Part shown: positions 1 through 9,353 of the stretch, piece after piece
Layout: each line of letters opens with the position of its first letter
Numbering within the stretch: position 1 is the stretch's first letter
DNA from: Candidatus Tityobacter terrigena
GTDB lineage: Bacteria > Vulcanimicrobiota > Vulcanimicrobiia > Vulcanimicrobiales > Vulcanimicrobiaceae
Length of the DNA: 64,000 bases
Direction of reading: 5' to 3'
Assembly: GCA_003156715.1 (NCBI GenBank)
Contig: PMHO01000045.1
Coordinates: 14,754-78,753, forward strand
Position numbers and translations under genes: made by a program
Notes under the pieces: model-generated
Seen by the model: the letters and a program-made list of their open reading frames with translations, nothing else
Told to the model about the DNA's origin: nothing
The model's database searches: none

Positions 1-2
1 CG

Positions 3-1007
3 CTCGATTGTGGGGCCACGCTCGAAGACGTCGTTCAGCGCGTCTCCGTTTACGGCGAACCGCGCGCCGATGGTGCTAACGTCGTCCTGGTCAACCACGC
101 ACTGACCGGGTCGAGCCGCGTCCTCGACTGGTGGGGCGGTCTGGCCGGCCCCGAAAAGCTGCTCGGCACGCGCCTTCTCGCCGTCGTCGGCATCAACGCG
201 CTCGGAAGCTGCTACGGTTCGACGGGTCCGCTTTCGCCTGGACCGCATGGAATTGCGTGGGGCGAACGCTTTCCGCTGATCAGCGTCGGCGACATGGTGC
301 GCGCCCAACGCGCGGCGCTAGCGTCGCTCGGTATCGAACGCTTGGCTCTCGTGGTCGGCGGCTCGCTCGGCGGAATGCAGGCGCTCGAGTGGGGTTTGCA
401 GGCGCCGGGCTCGGTCGAGCGCGTACTCTCGATCGGGGCCTACGACTGGTTCTCGGCCATGGGCATCGCTCTCAATGCGGTCGCGCGCGAAGCGATCGCT
501 TCGGCAGCAACGCCGCGCGCCGGCATCGAACTGGCACGCAAGATCGCCATGCTGACGTACAAGAGTGAAGCGCTTCTTGCGCGCCGGCACGGCCGCAAGT
601 TCGACCGCAAGGGCGCCAACCCAGCGCGCAACAAGGAGGACCGCTTCGACGTGGAGGGCTATCTCGACCATCAAGGCGCGATCTTCTCGGCGCGCATGGA
701 TCCGCAAGCGTACCTGACGCTGACGCGTGCGATGGACCTCTTCGATACGCGCGACCGCGCGCCCGCCGATCCTGGGCCGGCGTTCACGTTCGTGGGCATC
801 TCGAGCGATTGGCTCTTCTTACCCCAGTACGTGCGCGAAGCGGCCGCCCGTTTCGCGGCGGCTGGTGCCGACAGCGTCTATTTGGAGCTTGCCTCCGATC
901 ACGGGCACGACGCCTTTCTGGCCGAGCCCGAGCGCCTCCAGGCGTTGGTCGCGCCCCGCCTCGCCTCGCTTTACGCTGCCGCCGGCGGAGCCCTCACGCC
1001 CAGCTAA
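3..1007 (+). CDS. metX: Homoserine O-acyltransferase (MetX), 5'-truncated by window edge
   Basis: Alpha/beta-hydrolase-fold enzyme that transfers an acetyl (or succinyl) group to the homoserine hydroxyl in methionine synthesis. The reading frame is open from base 3, so the start lies outside the window. Visible family marks are NHALTGSS near the visible N-end (oxyanion region), GSCYGSTGP, the nucleophile elbow GGSLGGMQALEW, the acid SSDWLF, and the catalytic histidine in DHGHDAF near the C-end. About 334 residues are visible, close to full family length, so only a short N-terminus is missing. Acyl-donor specificity cannot be decided from these motifs. It converges on the next gene with only 5 bases between the two stop codons. 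Confidence 0.93.
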   Translation, partial: LDCGATLEDVVQRVSVYGEPRADGANVVLVNHALTGSSRVLDWWGGLAGPEKLLGTRLLAVVGINALGSCYGSTGPLSPGPHGIAWGERFPLISVGDMVRAQRAALASLGIERLALVVGGSLGGMQALEWGLQAPGSVERVLSIGAYDWFSAMGIALNAVAREAIASAATPRAGIELARKIAMLTYKSEALLARRHGRKFDRKGANPARNKEDRFDVEGYLDHQGAIFSARMDPQAYLTLTRAMDLFDTRDRAPADPGPAFTFVGISSDWLFLPQYVREAAARFAAAGADSVYLELASDHGHDAFLAEPERLQALVAPRLASLYAAAGGALTPS

Positions 1008-1012
1008 CGCCG

Positions 1013-2257
1013 CTATGGCGCGGCTACGCGCCCCTCCCGAAGCGTTTGTGCCCGTCCGCCGCGTCGCGCGATAACCGTAACGGCGAGCGCAGCGCCGACC
1101 GCCAGCACGTTTGCGACGAGCGTAAAGCGATCCGACAGGGCAGTCATCGATTCCATCGTCGCGCCGCCGAGCGGACCGCCGATGAGCGCGTCCATCAGCG
1201 CGCCCGCGAGCAGCGCCCCGGCTACGAACGATCCGAGGAACGCCCAGACGACCTTGGGCGGAAACGACTTGCGGTAGATGCCGATGAGCGGCGGGACCAG
1301 GAGGTCGCCGTAAATGAACGTGGTGTTCGCGCCCAGCGGAATGCCCGCCAACGCTAAATAGCGGGCGATCGGGACGTTTCCCATCGAGCACACGAACGTT
1401 ATTATGGCGAGACCAAGACCGGTAAGGAGCAACAGCGGGTAGCCGAGTATCGGCACCGCTCCCACCGCGTGCAGCGCGCCCGATAACCACGCGCTCGGCA
1501 CGAGCGCCGCCGCGAATCCCGCGACGACGAACCCGATAAGGAGGTCGTTGCGCAGCATGGCGACGTCGCCAAGGGCGACCTCGAGGACGCCGCGCCAAGT
1601 TGCTGATTTGCGCAAGTCGGCCGCTCCCGGCTCTTCCCCTGCATCGGCTTCATTCAACACCGCTGCCGGATCGGCCCGAAACGCATCCTCGTGGTGCGCG
1701 CTGCAGAAAAGATACGTTTTCCCTTGGTACGCAATCGCGCGCTGCGGATCGCCCGTCATGCCGCACTGCGGGCACCCATCGGAAGGCTCTGAGCCGTAAA
1801 GTCGAGCGGACGCCGCCAGTGCTGCCAACTCGCCCGGTCGAAACAGCAGGCCGATGCCGGCCGAGACGACCGCGATGATGATGATCCCGCCAAAGAATTC
1901 GGCGAAGGCGAACCTCCAGCCGAGCAACGCCCAAAACATGATGAGGATCGCGACGTTCATGTTCGTCGACGAGATCAAGAAGGCGAAGACGGCACGCAGA
2001 TCGGCGCCCTTGCGAAACAGTCCGCGCGCCGCGGCAGCCGCCCCGTACGAACAAGCCGACGCGATGATGCCGAACGCCGCGCCGGTCAGGATGCCGCGCA
2101 GGTTCGGACCGAGCGCGCGCTCGAGCGCGCGGCGCGAGAACGCGACCTGCGCGACGGCCGAAATCAGAAAGCCGAAAATCAAACCGTACAGGCTGTCCCA
2201 GAGAAACTCGAGCGTCATGCGGACGCCCGAAAAGAGATCGCCCGCTAGTGCTTCCAC
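1013..2257 (-). CDS. ArsP/YraQ-type permease with internal YHS/TRASH-like metal-binding insert
   Basis: 414-residue inner-membrane permease of the UPF0718 (ArsP/SO_0444) type. The N-terminal half has several membrane spans with the conserved small-residue run ASACSYGAAAAARGLF, and the C-terminal half repeats a similar membrane unit with FVCSMGNVPIARYLAL. Between them, around residues 160-195, sits a cytosolic insert with DGCPQCGM and TYLFCSAHHEDAF, which resembles a YHS/TRASH metal-binding module. Members of this family export arsenic or heavy metals; copper or zinc is plausible because of the Cys/His insert, but the substrate is inferred. The start overlaps the stop of the enoyl-CoA hydratase gene by 13 bases, so the two are probably co-transcribed. 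Confidence 0.85.
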   Translation of the reverse strand: MEALAGDLFSGVRMTLEFLWDSLYGLIFGFLISAVAQVAFSRRALERALGPNLRGILTGAAFGIIASACSYGAAAAARGLFRKGADLRAVFAFLISSTNMNVAILIMFWALLGWRFAFAEFFGGIIIIAVVSAGIGLLFRPGELAALAASARLYGSEPSDGCPQCGMTGDPQRAIAYQGKTYLFCSAHHEDAFRADPAAVLNEADAGEEPGAADLRKSATWRGVLEVALGDVAMLRNDLLIGFVVAGFAAALVPSAWLSGALHAVGAVPILGYPLLLLTGLGLAIITFVCSMGNVPIARYLALAGIPLGANTTFIYGDLLVPPLIGIYRKSFPPKVVWAFLGSFVAGALLAGALMDALIGGPLGGATMESMTALSDRFTLVANVLAVGAALAVTVIARRGGRAQTLREGRVAAP

Positions 2258-3048
2258 TTCGGCGCGCGGCGCTCCAGAAAAGCGCCGATCCCCTCTTGCG
2301 CATCGTCCTCGAGGGCGTTGGCGGTCATGACGTTTTTGGCGTAGGCGTAGGCCCCGGCTTGATCGAGGTCGATCTGCGCGTAGAACGTGCGCTTGCCGGT
2401 CGCAACGGTCGCGCCGCTCGCGCGCGCAATCGTGCGCGCCAACGCCTCAACCTCGGCGCCCAACCGCTCGGCGGGCACCGCGCGGTTGATCAGACCCCAC
2501 TCCGCAGCGGTGGCGGCGTCGATGAACTCGCCGGTCAGCAACAGTTCCATCGCGCGCTTACGCCCGACCGCCCGGGTCACGGCAACCATCGGCGTCGAGC
2601 AAAAGAGTCCGGTCTTGACGCCGGGGGTCGCAAACTTTGCATCGAGCGAGGCGATCGCAAGATCGCATGCGGCGACCAACTGGCAACCGGCGGCGGTCGC
2701 GATCCCGGCGACCTCGGCGATGACCGGTTGCGGGATCGACTGCAGCTCCGTCATCAGGGCGACGCAGACGTCGAAGATCTCCTCGACCCGGGTTGCTTCT
2801 TCATCGGTGATGCCGGTTGCGCAATGCAGCTCGCGCAGATCGTGCCCGGAACTGAAGACCGGGCCGAGCGCCCGCAGGATGGCAACCTTCACCGAGCGAT
2901 CGGTGCCGATCTCTTGCAGCGCCGCGATCAGCTCGCGCATGGTTTCGAGCGAGAGCGCGTTGCGCTTCTCCGGATTGGCTAGGACGATGGCGGCGATGCC
3001 GTCTCCGCGCTCGAGCGCGATGCGGCGAAACGTACTCGTGTCGATCAT
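2245..3048 (-). CDS. Enoyl-CoA hydratase/isomerase family protein
   Basis: 267-residue crotonase-fold protein. It shows the oxyanion-hole elements SSGHDLREL and GIATAAGCQLVAACDLAIAS and ends with the usual ERRAPKW tail, where many crotonases have a similar ERR-P-F/W motif. The glutamate pair used by classic hydratases is not evident, and the sequence looks more like the ECHDC3-type branch, so the exact reaction (hydratase, isomerase or thioesterase-like) is open. It is the first gene of a minus-strand pair with the metal permease; there is no obvious functional link between them. Confidence 0.85.
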   Translation of the reverse strand: MIDTSTFRRIALERGDGIAAIVLANPEKRNALSLETMRELIAALQEIGTDRSVKVAILRALGPVFSSGHDLRELHCATGITDEEATRVEEIFDVCVALMTELQSIPQPVIAEVAGIATAAGCQLVAACDLAIASLDAKFATPGVKTGLFCSTPMVAVTRAVGRKRAMELLLTGEFIDAATAAEWGLINRAVPAERLGAEVEALARTIARASGATVATGKRTFYAQIDLDQAGAYAYAKNVMTANALEDDAQEGIGAFLERRAPKWKH

Positions 3049-3122
3049 CGGTCTTCTTCCTTTTACCGGCTCCCCTAGTGGCCAGACCCGTCAACGCCCC
3101 GGCGGGTTGCTAACTACCGCGA

Positions 3123-3234
3123 AGCTGCGTGAAAACCTCGCTCCGGCGGGCGCGCGAAATCGACAATTACAGCTAGCGGTCGGACTACGGCTCGCGGAGC
3201 CCGAGAGCCAGAGCGGTTTCAGGGGCAAGGGCGG
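3123..3234. repeat. Diverged dispersed repeat, copy A
   Basis: About 112 bases that align with 10810-10928. Shared blocks include GAGAGCCA, TTCAGGGG and CTCGCTCCGGC. Read on the minus strand both copies give a similar peptide (ALAPETALALGLREP here, ALSPEVAVALALKQP in copy B). In this copy the stop codon of the truncated hydrolase falls inside the repeat. The nature of the repeat is unknown. Confidence 0.6.
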
Positions 3235-3787
3235 CACCTTCGTCAAGGAAGCCGGCGAGCGGGTCGGCGAGAGCCTTTGCTTCCCCGATGCGCCTTCGCA
3301 CCGCAGGATCGGTTGCTGGCATAAACGTGACCGTCGAGACGCTAGAGTTCGCGCCATGCGCAAAGAGCCGCGAGACTCGCCCTGGATGGTGCATGGCCAA
3401 GTCGAGGCCCACGATTGCGCCATCGCTGAACCCTACGAAGGCGGCACATCGCAAATTCAGCCGGTCCATCACGCCGACGACGTCTTGGGCGAAGCGATGA
3501 TACCCGAGCGGCTGCGGCGAGCATGTACTTCGCCCCTGACAGCGTGTGTCGATGACGATAGCTCGGTATCCATTTTTAATGAGGCCGGGGACGAGAAAGC
3601 CCCAATCGTCCGCCGAGTCTTTCCCACCTTCCAAAAGGACGATGGGAACACCAGATCCATATGAGCCGTACCAGATTCTGACGCCGTTTACTGGAACGAT
3701 GCCGGCGGCCGCCGGTGGCCCGAGAATGGGCGGAACCGGCAAGTGCGCCGTCAATAAGGCGAGAACGATCGCTATCGGCAAGTGCAT
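3185..3787 (-). pseudogene. Alpha/beta hydrolase, C-terminally truncated
   Basis: 200-residue product with a signal-peptide-like N-terminus (MHLPIAIVLALLTA), the oxyanion region LLEGGKDSADDW and the nucleophile elbow GFSDGA. The lid/cap start is present, but the protein stops before the part that should carry the catalytic Asp and His; complete family members have roughly 270-300 residues. The last 20 or so codons lie in repeat copy A, so the reading frame probably ran into foreign sequence and lost its 3' third. The product is probably inactive. It could also be a short variant that is still expressed. Confidence 0.6.
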
Positions 3788-3828
3788 ATCAGAAGCTTTT
3801 CATTCTAATAGCTTCCGCTCGGTGGTTG

Positions 3829-4326
3829 TCAGGCGCGAACAAACTCCATTATCCAGTTCGTCTCCCACGTGCGTGCGTCATCGTCAGAGAAGGCCTGCTC
3901 CCAACGGCAGTGTTCGTGATCTTGCTGCGTCCAAGTGAATCGCACGACGATCCTGCGTCCTTAGTACTCCTCGTGATCGAAAAAATATCCGATTCGATTT
4001 CTGAACCTTCCAGTCGTTGGAATTCCGAACGCTCCGCTACCCACCGTGCTCCAGTATATGCTCCATTCGTGCGACTTGACATCGTACAATCTCAGGGCTA
4101 GGGCATGGATTGACCGCCCGTCCACGATCGGTGCATCGTATTGCTCGAGATTGGCGAAACCGGCGAGTAGCGGCATCTCGGTGGATGTTGATGAGAACTC
4201 GTACCATTCGGTCGATCCGGTAAGCGGATGGCGAAGGCGACTATTGGGTATGTTCCACCGCCCAAACAGAAAGTCAAAATCATGTCGACCGTCTGTGACG
4301 CAAATTCCAGTAGATGTTTGAGACAA
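3829..4326 (-). pseudogene. DUF1579-like protein interrupted by one in-frame stop
   Basis: The first 121 codons (4326 to 3964) carry the family signature RHDFDFLFGRWNI. An in-frame TAA stands at 3961-3963. The same frame then stays open for 43 codons to a TGA at 3829-3831 and encodes HCRWEQAFSDDDARTWETNW. The intact relative at 7413-7988 has AHWEQAFSSDGGRTWETNW at this place and a glutamate where the stop falls (NYEGK versus EEY-stop-GR), so a single G-to-T change (GAA to TAA) explains the lesion. No signal peptide is present, unlike the relative. A base-calling error cannot be excluded. Confidence 0.75.
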
Positions 4327-4357
4327 GCCGGCTCCTTGAGAGGGACAGAGGTTATGA

Positions 4358-5042
4358 TCAGCGTGGCGCTCGGTCTGTTACGTATCGATCTGCATTATTC
4401 TGCGAAGCGGGCGTTCTTTCGATAAAAGGTGGCAGCACATAGGCCGGGATCGGAATGTCGCTGTCCAACCGTGGGTCGGTCAGCGCGCGGCCGCGCTCGA
4501 TCCGTAGTGGAAGTTCGCCCGCCCAAACGCGCAAATCCATATCGCCCGGCGCGTCGATCGGCGGACCGTTCCGCACCTTCGCGGACGCCGTTTCGATCGA
4601 TATGCGCATCACGAGCGTCGCTTGCAACTCGCGCTCTGAAAGGGGGACGGACGTCGTCCCAGCGACCCGCGCACGCGTGTTCGGAGATGGCACGGAGTGC
4701 CTGCAGTTTTTCGCCGGCATCCGCAACGGTGACCGCTCGGCCGAGCACGACGACGGAGCGAAAATTCATGGAGTGTGCGAAAGCGGAGCGCGCGAGGACG
4801 ATACCGTCCGCGATCGTCACGCTAACGCACACATCGCGCTCGCTCGCCCCCTTTAGCCAATGCGCGAGTACCGAGCCGTGAATGTATAAGGCTCGATCGA
4901 TGCGCCCATGTAGTGTCGGCAACACGATCGGTCCGCGACTGTCGGCCAAGCCGACGTGACAAAAGATGCTTTCATCGAGAATGCTTGCAATCGTTGCAAA
5001 ATCATATCGTCCACGCTCAGGGTAGCGTCCCAGCCGAATCAT
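4358..5042 (-). pseudogene. PPOX-type flavin-binding protein (nitroimidazole-resistance NimA-like), frameshifted
   Basis: The N-terminal 140 or so codons (from 5042) encode a split-barrel FMN-binding domain: CHVGLADSRGPIVLPTLHGR, then ALYIHGS and SMNFRSVVVLGRA. After WDDVRPP the frame is lost. The neighbouring frame (ending at 4358) carries the expected continuation SERELQATLV, SAKVRNGPP and VWAGELPLR. The switch is in a homopolymer stretch (CCCCCTTT) near 4640, where removal of one T restores the reading frame. It is either a true pseudogene or an indel error in the assembly. The family acts as nitroreductase-like or pyridoxamine-oxidase-like flavoproteins. Confidence 0.75.
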
Positions 5043-5054
5043 CGAAGAGGCGGG

Positions 5055-5777
5055 TCAGCGGAGAAGCGAGCGCGCAGTCGGCTCGAGCCGAAGCGTTGTA
5101 ATCGGGCCGAGCCTTGGTCCCGAAAATGAGTCGAGGCCGCGTTGCCAAGAGCCTTCCCGGCGTAAGCAGTCGAGATATCGATCGTACGCAGCCGCATCCG
5201 CGAAGTTCGCGAGCCACACGAAGGCATTTTCGTTCTCCCGAACGGGTAGGGCGGGATATGTGTTGCGGCTTCGTTCGGTCGCCAACCGCGCGACGATGTT
5301 GCCACCATAGCGTGCGACGAGGGGAGCGAGCACTGTGTCGAAATGGAGAGCGAACTTCGCTTCAACCGCCGCCTCGAATGTGTGCACGCTCGCGACGTAC
5401 AGTCGTGGGCGCTCGCCCGACGCTGCGCCGGTTCGCCCGCGTCGTACCGCGAAGCCGGCATTGGGGTGCGCCGGGTGCAGGAGCAAAACGTCGTCGGAAT
5501 CGATCATCGTTGCATTCGCCGCCGCCTTGTGCGCCTGCCAGGCAGGACCCCCGTAAAAAGTAGCGAGCGCATTGGCGCGTGTGCTCATGTCAGGGAACCC
5601 GCGCATCCAGACGAATCGGTCATCATCGTCGAGGGAGCGAAATTGCCCGAGGATCCTCATTCCGGCGTGTTCCTGCGGCTCGATAAATTCACGTTCGAAT
5701 AATTGAATCAGCTCGTCCCGCCGGCATGGATGCAACCTATACTGCCGGAGCTCGACGATGGCATTCTTTCCGCTCAC
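5055..5777 (-). CDS. NIPSNAP family protein
   Basis: About 240 residues with two ferredoxin-like NIPSNAP repeats: IVELRQYRLHPCRRDELIQL at the N-terminus, then the FVWMRGF and FVWLANF strands in repeats one and two. Function is unknown; the fold is that of dimeric alpha-beta barrel proteins. I take the GTG at 5777 as start, because the open frame further upstream begins only at a TTG and adds residues not seen in the family. It is divergent from the MocR gene at 5845, so the short gap between them probably holds both promoters. A relative lies at 9354-10181. Confidence 0.75.
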   Translation of the reverse strand: MSGKNAIVELRQYRLHPCRRDELIQLFEREFIEPQEHAGMRILGQFRSLDDDDRFVWMRGFPDMSTRANALATFYGGPAWQAHKAAANATMIDSDDVLLLHPAHPNAGFAVRRGRTGAASGERPRLYVASVHTFEAAVEAKFALHFDTVLAPLVARYGGNIVARLATERSRNTYPALPVRENENAFVWLANFADAAAYDRYLDCLRREGSWQRGLDSFSGPRLGPITTLRLEPTARSLLR

Positions 5778-5844
5778 ACCGGTAAAGTAGCATGTATCGT
5801 GGTTCCAGGAAAGGACCGGCAAGGATCATAATGAGGGAGCCACC

Positions 5845-7286
5845 ATGAAACCGGGTGGCATCTCGATCGATCGCCGTTCAAGCGTGCCGCTGCATCGTCA
5901 GCTCGAACGCGCTTTTCGCGACGCCATCCTAGGGGGGCGCCTCCAGCCCGGAGACCGTATCCTCTCGAGCCGTGAGCTGTGCGTGCATCTCGGCCTCGCG
6001 CGCAACACCATCCTCGATGCGCTCGGCCAATTGGAGGCCGAAGGGTATTTGGTGACTACGCGCGGCGTCGGTACGTTTGTCGCCGAGTCGATTCATCGCG
6101 TCGCGGGTCCGCGCGGATCGTCGAAAACTGATCGCGATATCGCCCCGTCGACGGCGGCAGTCGACCTCCTCAATGCGAGCGCGCTCGCGGCAAAGCCGGG
6201 GGACGCCCTTCCCTTCCGGCCGGGCGTCCCGGATCTCGAAAGCTTCCCGCTTGCCTTCGTGCGGCGCTGCTTTAATGGGCAGCGCCTGCGTCCCCAGCTT
6301 CTCGACTATTCCGATATTTCCGGCGACGAACATTTGCGCGAAGCAATCGCCGAGCGGTTGCAGCAAACGCGCGGAATCGCCTGCACGCCGGACGAGGTGC
6401 TCATCACGAGCGGAGCCCAAGCTGCGTTCTCGCTCATCGCGCGAGTCTTGCTAGGACGGCGCGACGCGGTCGCGGTCGAGGATCCAGGATATCCCAATGC
6501 GCGCGCCGCGTTCTCGCCGGCGGCGCGCGAATCGTTGCGGTGCCCGTCGACGATTCCGGTATCGTCGTTTCCGCCTTCATCAAGCGGGCCGCGCGTTGCG
6601 CAGTCGTCACGCCGTCGCATCAGTATCCTACCGGCGCCGTGCTATCACTGGAGCGCCGGTTCGCGATTCTCGATTGGGCGCTCGCACACGGCGCATGGAT
6701 CGTGGAGGACGACTACGACAGCGAGTTCAACTACACGGGCCGGCCGCAACCGGCTCTCGCGAGCCTGGATGGAGGCCGGCGAGTACTCTACGTCGGAACC
6801 TTTAGCAAAGTACTCGCACCGGCGTTGCGTATCGGGTATATGGTCGTGCCGCGAACGCTTCGCGCCGCCTTTGCCGCAGCGCAGCGAGTGACAGGGGAGG
6901 GTCCGAGCCCGCTGTTGCAGCGGGCACTTGCAGCGTTCGTGCGGGGCGGCGGATTCGCGCGCCACATTACGAAGATGCGCACCCTTTATGATGGCCGGCG
7001 TCGCTTTACGAGCGCTGAATTCGCCCACGCCTTCACAGGTTTCGCATGCGTACGGGACACTCGCGCGGGCTTACACTTCGTGCTCGCGCTTCCGGCGACG
7101 ATCCGGGACGCCAGCGTGTCTGCCGCTGCCGCGCAAGCCGGCATCGTCGTGCCGGCGCTTTCGACCTATTTCCATGGGGTGCCCCGTGCCAACGGCCTCG
7201 TCGTGGGATTCGCGTCGACGCCGCCCCTTGAAGCAAAGCGTGCGATCGCGGAGCTGCGAGCGGCGGTCACGCGGATGAACGGCTAG
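5845..7286 (+). pseudogene. MocR/PdxR-type GntR regulator with aminotransferase domain, frameshifted
   Basis: The N-terminal winged helix (VPLHRQLERAFRDAILGGRL, RELCVHLGLARNTI) is followed by a fold-type I aminotransferase domain. The first frame holds up to NARAAFSP near 6510, then turns to nonsense. The second frame takes over with IVAVPVDDSGIV, PSHQYPTG, the VEDDYDSEF motif and the PLP-lysine region GTFSKVLAPALRIGY, ending at 7286. One missing G/C in the CCGGCGGCGCGC run near 6520 accounts for the shift. MocR proteins sense PLP-related or amino-acid ligands; the adjacent PPOX-type gene would be a sensible target. The SD GAGGGA precedes the ATG at 5845. Confidence 0.8.
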
Positions 7287-7412
7287 ATCTTCTGGTCCGG
7301 CCGCGTCGAATTCATACTAACCGTAGTCTCGCGAGCGGACAGGCGTTCTAACGTGTGGCTCCGGGCGAATTCAGGAATGTGGCTCTTACCTCGGGACCCG
7401 AGATTTTTTACA

Positions 7413-7988
7413 ATGACGCGGATGACGTCACTAAGGATGACCTGCTTCGCACTTATGCTTCTTGCACAGATAGCGGCAAGTTCTTTCGTTGCAACGCCAG
7501 CGACGCAGCAAACACTTGAGCGTCGAGACGGTCAGCATGATTTCGACTTTCTTCTAGGAAACTGGAAACTGGAGAATCGCCGTGTCGACTATCCGCTTCC
7601 CGATTCTCATCGCTGGACCGCGTTCGGCGGAACCTCGAGCGCGCATGCGCTCTGGAACGGCCGGGCGGTACTTGAAGTAGTGCGCTTCGACGAGCCGGGA
7701 CATCCGATCGACGGGCTTTCGCTGCACTTTTACGACGGCCGTAGCCGCCTTTGGAGCCAGTATTGGGCGACTGCTAGAAGCGGCTTGTCGCCGGTTCCAA
7801 ACGTTGGCGCGCTTGACGCAGCAGGAACCGGCGTGCTCGTCGACCGGGAAAATTACGAGGGAAAGCCGGTCATGAGCCGTTATCGTTGGACACATACACG
7901 CAATACGGCGCATTGGGAGCAAGCATTCTCAAGCGATGGCGGCAGGACTTGGGAAACCAACTGGACCACCGACTATACGCGCGAGTAG
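7413..7988 (+). CDS. Secreted DUF1579-like protein
   Basis: 191-residue product with a cleavable signal peptide (TCFALMLLAQIAASSFVATPA) followed by the family signature RDGQHDFDFLLGNWKLENRR and a C-terminal HWEQAFSSDGGRTWETNW. This is a lipocalin-like barrel family of unknown function. I chose the ATG at 7413 because it directly precedes the signal peptide; the upstream in-frame extension is charged and unlikely. It is the intact relative of the interrupted copy at 3829-4326 and is probably followed by the DUF2214 gene in the same transcript. Confidence 0.75.
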   Translation: MTRMTSLRMTCFALMLLAQIAASSFVATPATQQTLERRDGQHDFDFLLGNWKLENRRVDYPLPDSHRWTAFGGTSSAHALWNGRAVLEVVRFDEPGHPIDGLSLHFYDGRSRLWSQYWATARSGLSPVPNVGALDAAGTGVLVDRENYEGKPVMSRYRWTHTRNTAHWEQAFSSDGGRTWETNWTTDYTRE

Positions 7989-8050
7989 CAATCGGCCGAA
8001 CGGGCCATACTATCGGCACTTCTCGTACACCGGTTCGGAGGTGAAACGCG

Positions 8051-8491
8051 ATGCTTGATCTCAGTCTAGCAATCGGTCACCATCTCATTATTTTCGCCCT
8101 ATTTGGGATACTGGCCGTTGAACTCGCCTTGCTTCGAGATGGGATCACCTTAGATACGGTTCGCCGGATCGGTCGCATCGATATATGGTACGGGATTTTG
8201 GCCGGCGCGATCCTTGCGATCGGGTTTTCACGCGCCATCTTCGCCGCTAAGGGATGGCCGTATTATTCCCACAACGGCTTTTTCTGGGCGAAGATCGCGA
8301 CGTTCGCAACGATCGCCCTCTTATCGCTTCCACCAACGTTTCGGTTTATTCGGTGGGGCCGCGCAAGTGCTCCACCTTCCTCAGAGGACATACGCCGCGC
8401 GAAGGTTTTTCTATACACTGAGCTCGTGCTATTCGCGCCGCTTTTGGCATTTGCTGCAGCCATGGCGCGCGGCTACGGGGAAATGCGATGA
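8051..8491 (+). CDS. DUF2214 family integral membrane protein
   Basis: 146 residues with four predicted membrane helices (around residues 6-26, 47-66, 78-98 and 124-142), matching the length and topology of DUF2214. A strong SD (GGAGGTG) precedes the ATG. Its stop overlaps the start of the AraC-type gene by 4 bases (ATGA), so both are translated from one message. Function unknown. Confidence 0.78.
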   Translation: MLDLSLAIGHHLIIFALFGILAVELALLRDGITLDTVRRIGRIDIWYGILAGAILAIGFSRAIFAAKGWPYYSHNGFFWAKIATFATIALLSLPPTFRFIRWGRASAPPSSEDIRRAKVFLYTELVLFAPLLAFAAAMARGYGEMR

Positions 8492-9348
8492 AGGCTCTCG
8501 GGTTGCAGATGCAGTTCTCGCTAATCGCCTCGAGCGACGGACGTCTAGGGGACGGCATCGACGCCTCGCTGTACAACATTTCGGCTGGGATTTCGGCACG
8601 GCCGCCAAACGCCGCATACACGGCGGTGTTACACCTCAGCGCTCCGGTCGAAGGAAGCTGCCGCTGCGACGACCGGTTTGTCGAGCGCGTCATTAAGCCC
8701 GGTGACATCGACTTTATCCCACTTGGGCACGCTGCGACCTGGCACGACAAGGGACCGGGACGGGTTGCGCGGATAAGCTTGAGTTCAGCTTTCATTCATC
8801 AGACGGCGAACGATATCGGGGCTAGAAAAATCGGCGAGCTTTCTTTTCCGTCGCTGCTAAGCCTTCGCGACCCCGTTCTGCAGCATTTGATGCTCGCGAT
8901 CGTCGCTGAGCTCGAGAGCGGCGGAGAGGATCGGCTCTTGGCGGCAAGTTTGGGGACGGCCATGGCGACGCGGCTCCTGCGTCGCTACGCGCGTGTGGGT
9001 ACGGACCCGCATAAGGATGGCCTATCGCGGCGACAGATTTCGCGAATTACCGAGTATATCGAGGCAAATTTTGCAGAGAATCTTTCGCATGCGGATATAG
9101 CTGCCCTGGCCGGGATTAGTCCTTCGAGGCTCAAAGCATTGTTCAAAGACTCATTCGGCATGCCCGTCCACCAGTACGTCATCCGAAAGCGTGTCGAGTA
9201 CGCAGCGCGTCTCCTCTCAGAACGCGGCGCGCGCATTTGCGATATCGCGCAACAAGCCGGATTCTCTGATCAGAGCCATATGGCGCGATTCATGCGCCGG
9301 GTCATTGGTACGACGCCGGCGGCGCTACTGCGAGAGTTTCATCGCTGA
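8488..9348 (+). CDS. AraC family transcriptional regulator
   Basis: 286 residues. The N-terminal part is a cupin-like sensing domain (VIKPGDIDFIPLGHAATW). The C-terminal 100 residues hold two helix-turn-helix motifs: LSHADIAALAGISPSRLKAL with FKDSFGMPVHQYV, then ICDIAQQAGFSDQSHMARFM. The ligand is unknown. It is translationally coupled to the DUF2214 gene and faces the NIPSNAP gene tail-to-tail with 5 bases between stops. The likely targets are the neighbouring membrane and NIPSNAP genes, by position only. Confidence 0.88.
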   Translation: MKALGLQMQFSLIASSDGRLGDGIDASLYNISAGISARPPNAAYTAVLHLSAPVEGSCRCDDRFVERVIKPGDIDFIPLGHAATWHDKGPGRVARISLSSAFIHQTANDIGARKIGELSFPSLLSLRDPVLQHLMLAIVAELESGGEDRLLAASLGTAMATRLLRRYARVGTDPHKDGLSRRQISRITEYIEANFAENLSHADIAALAGISPSRLKALFKDSFGMPVHQYVIRKRVEYAARLLSERGARICDIAQQAGFSDQSHMARFMRRVIGTTPAALLREFHR

Positions 9349-9353
9349 CGCCG

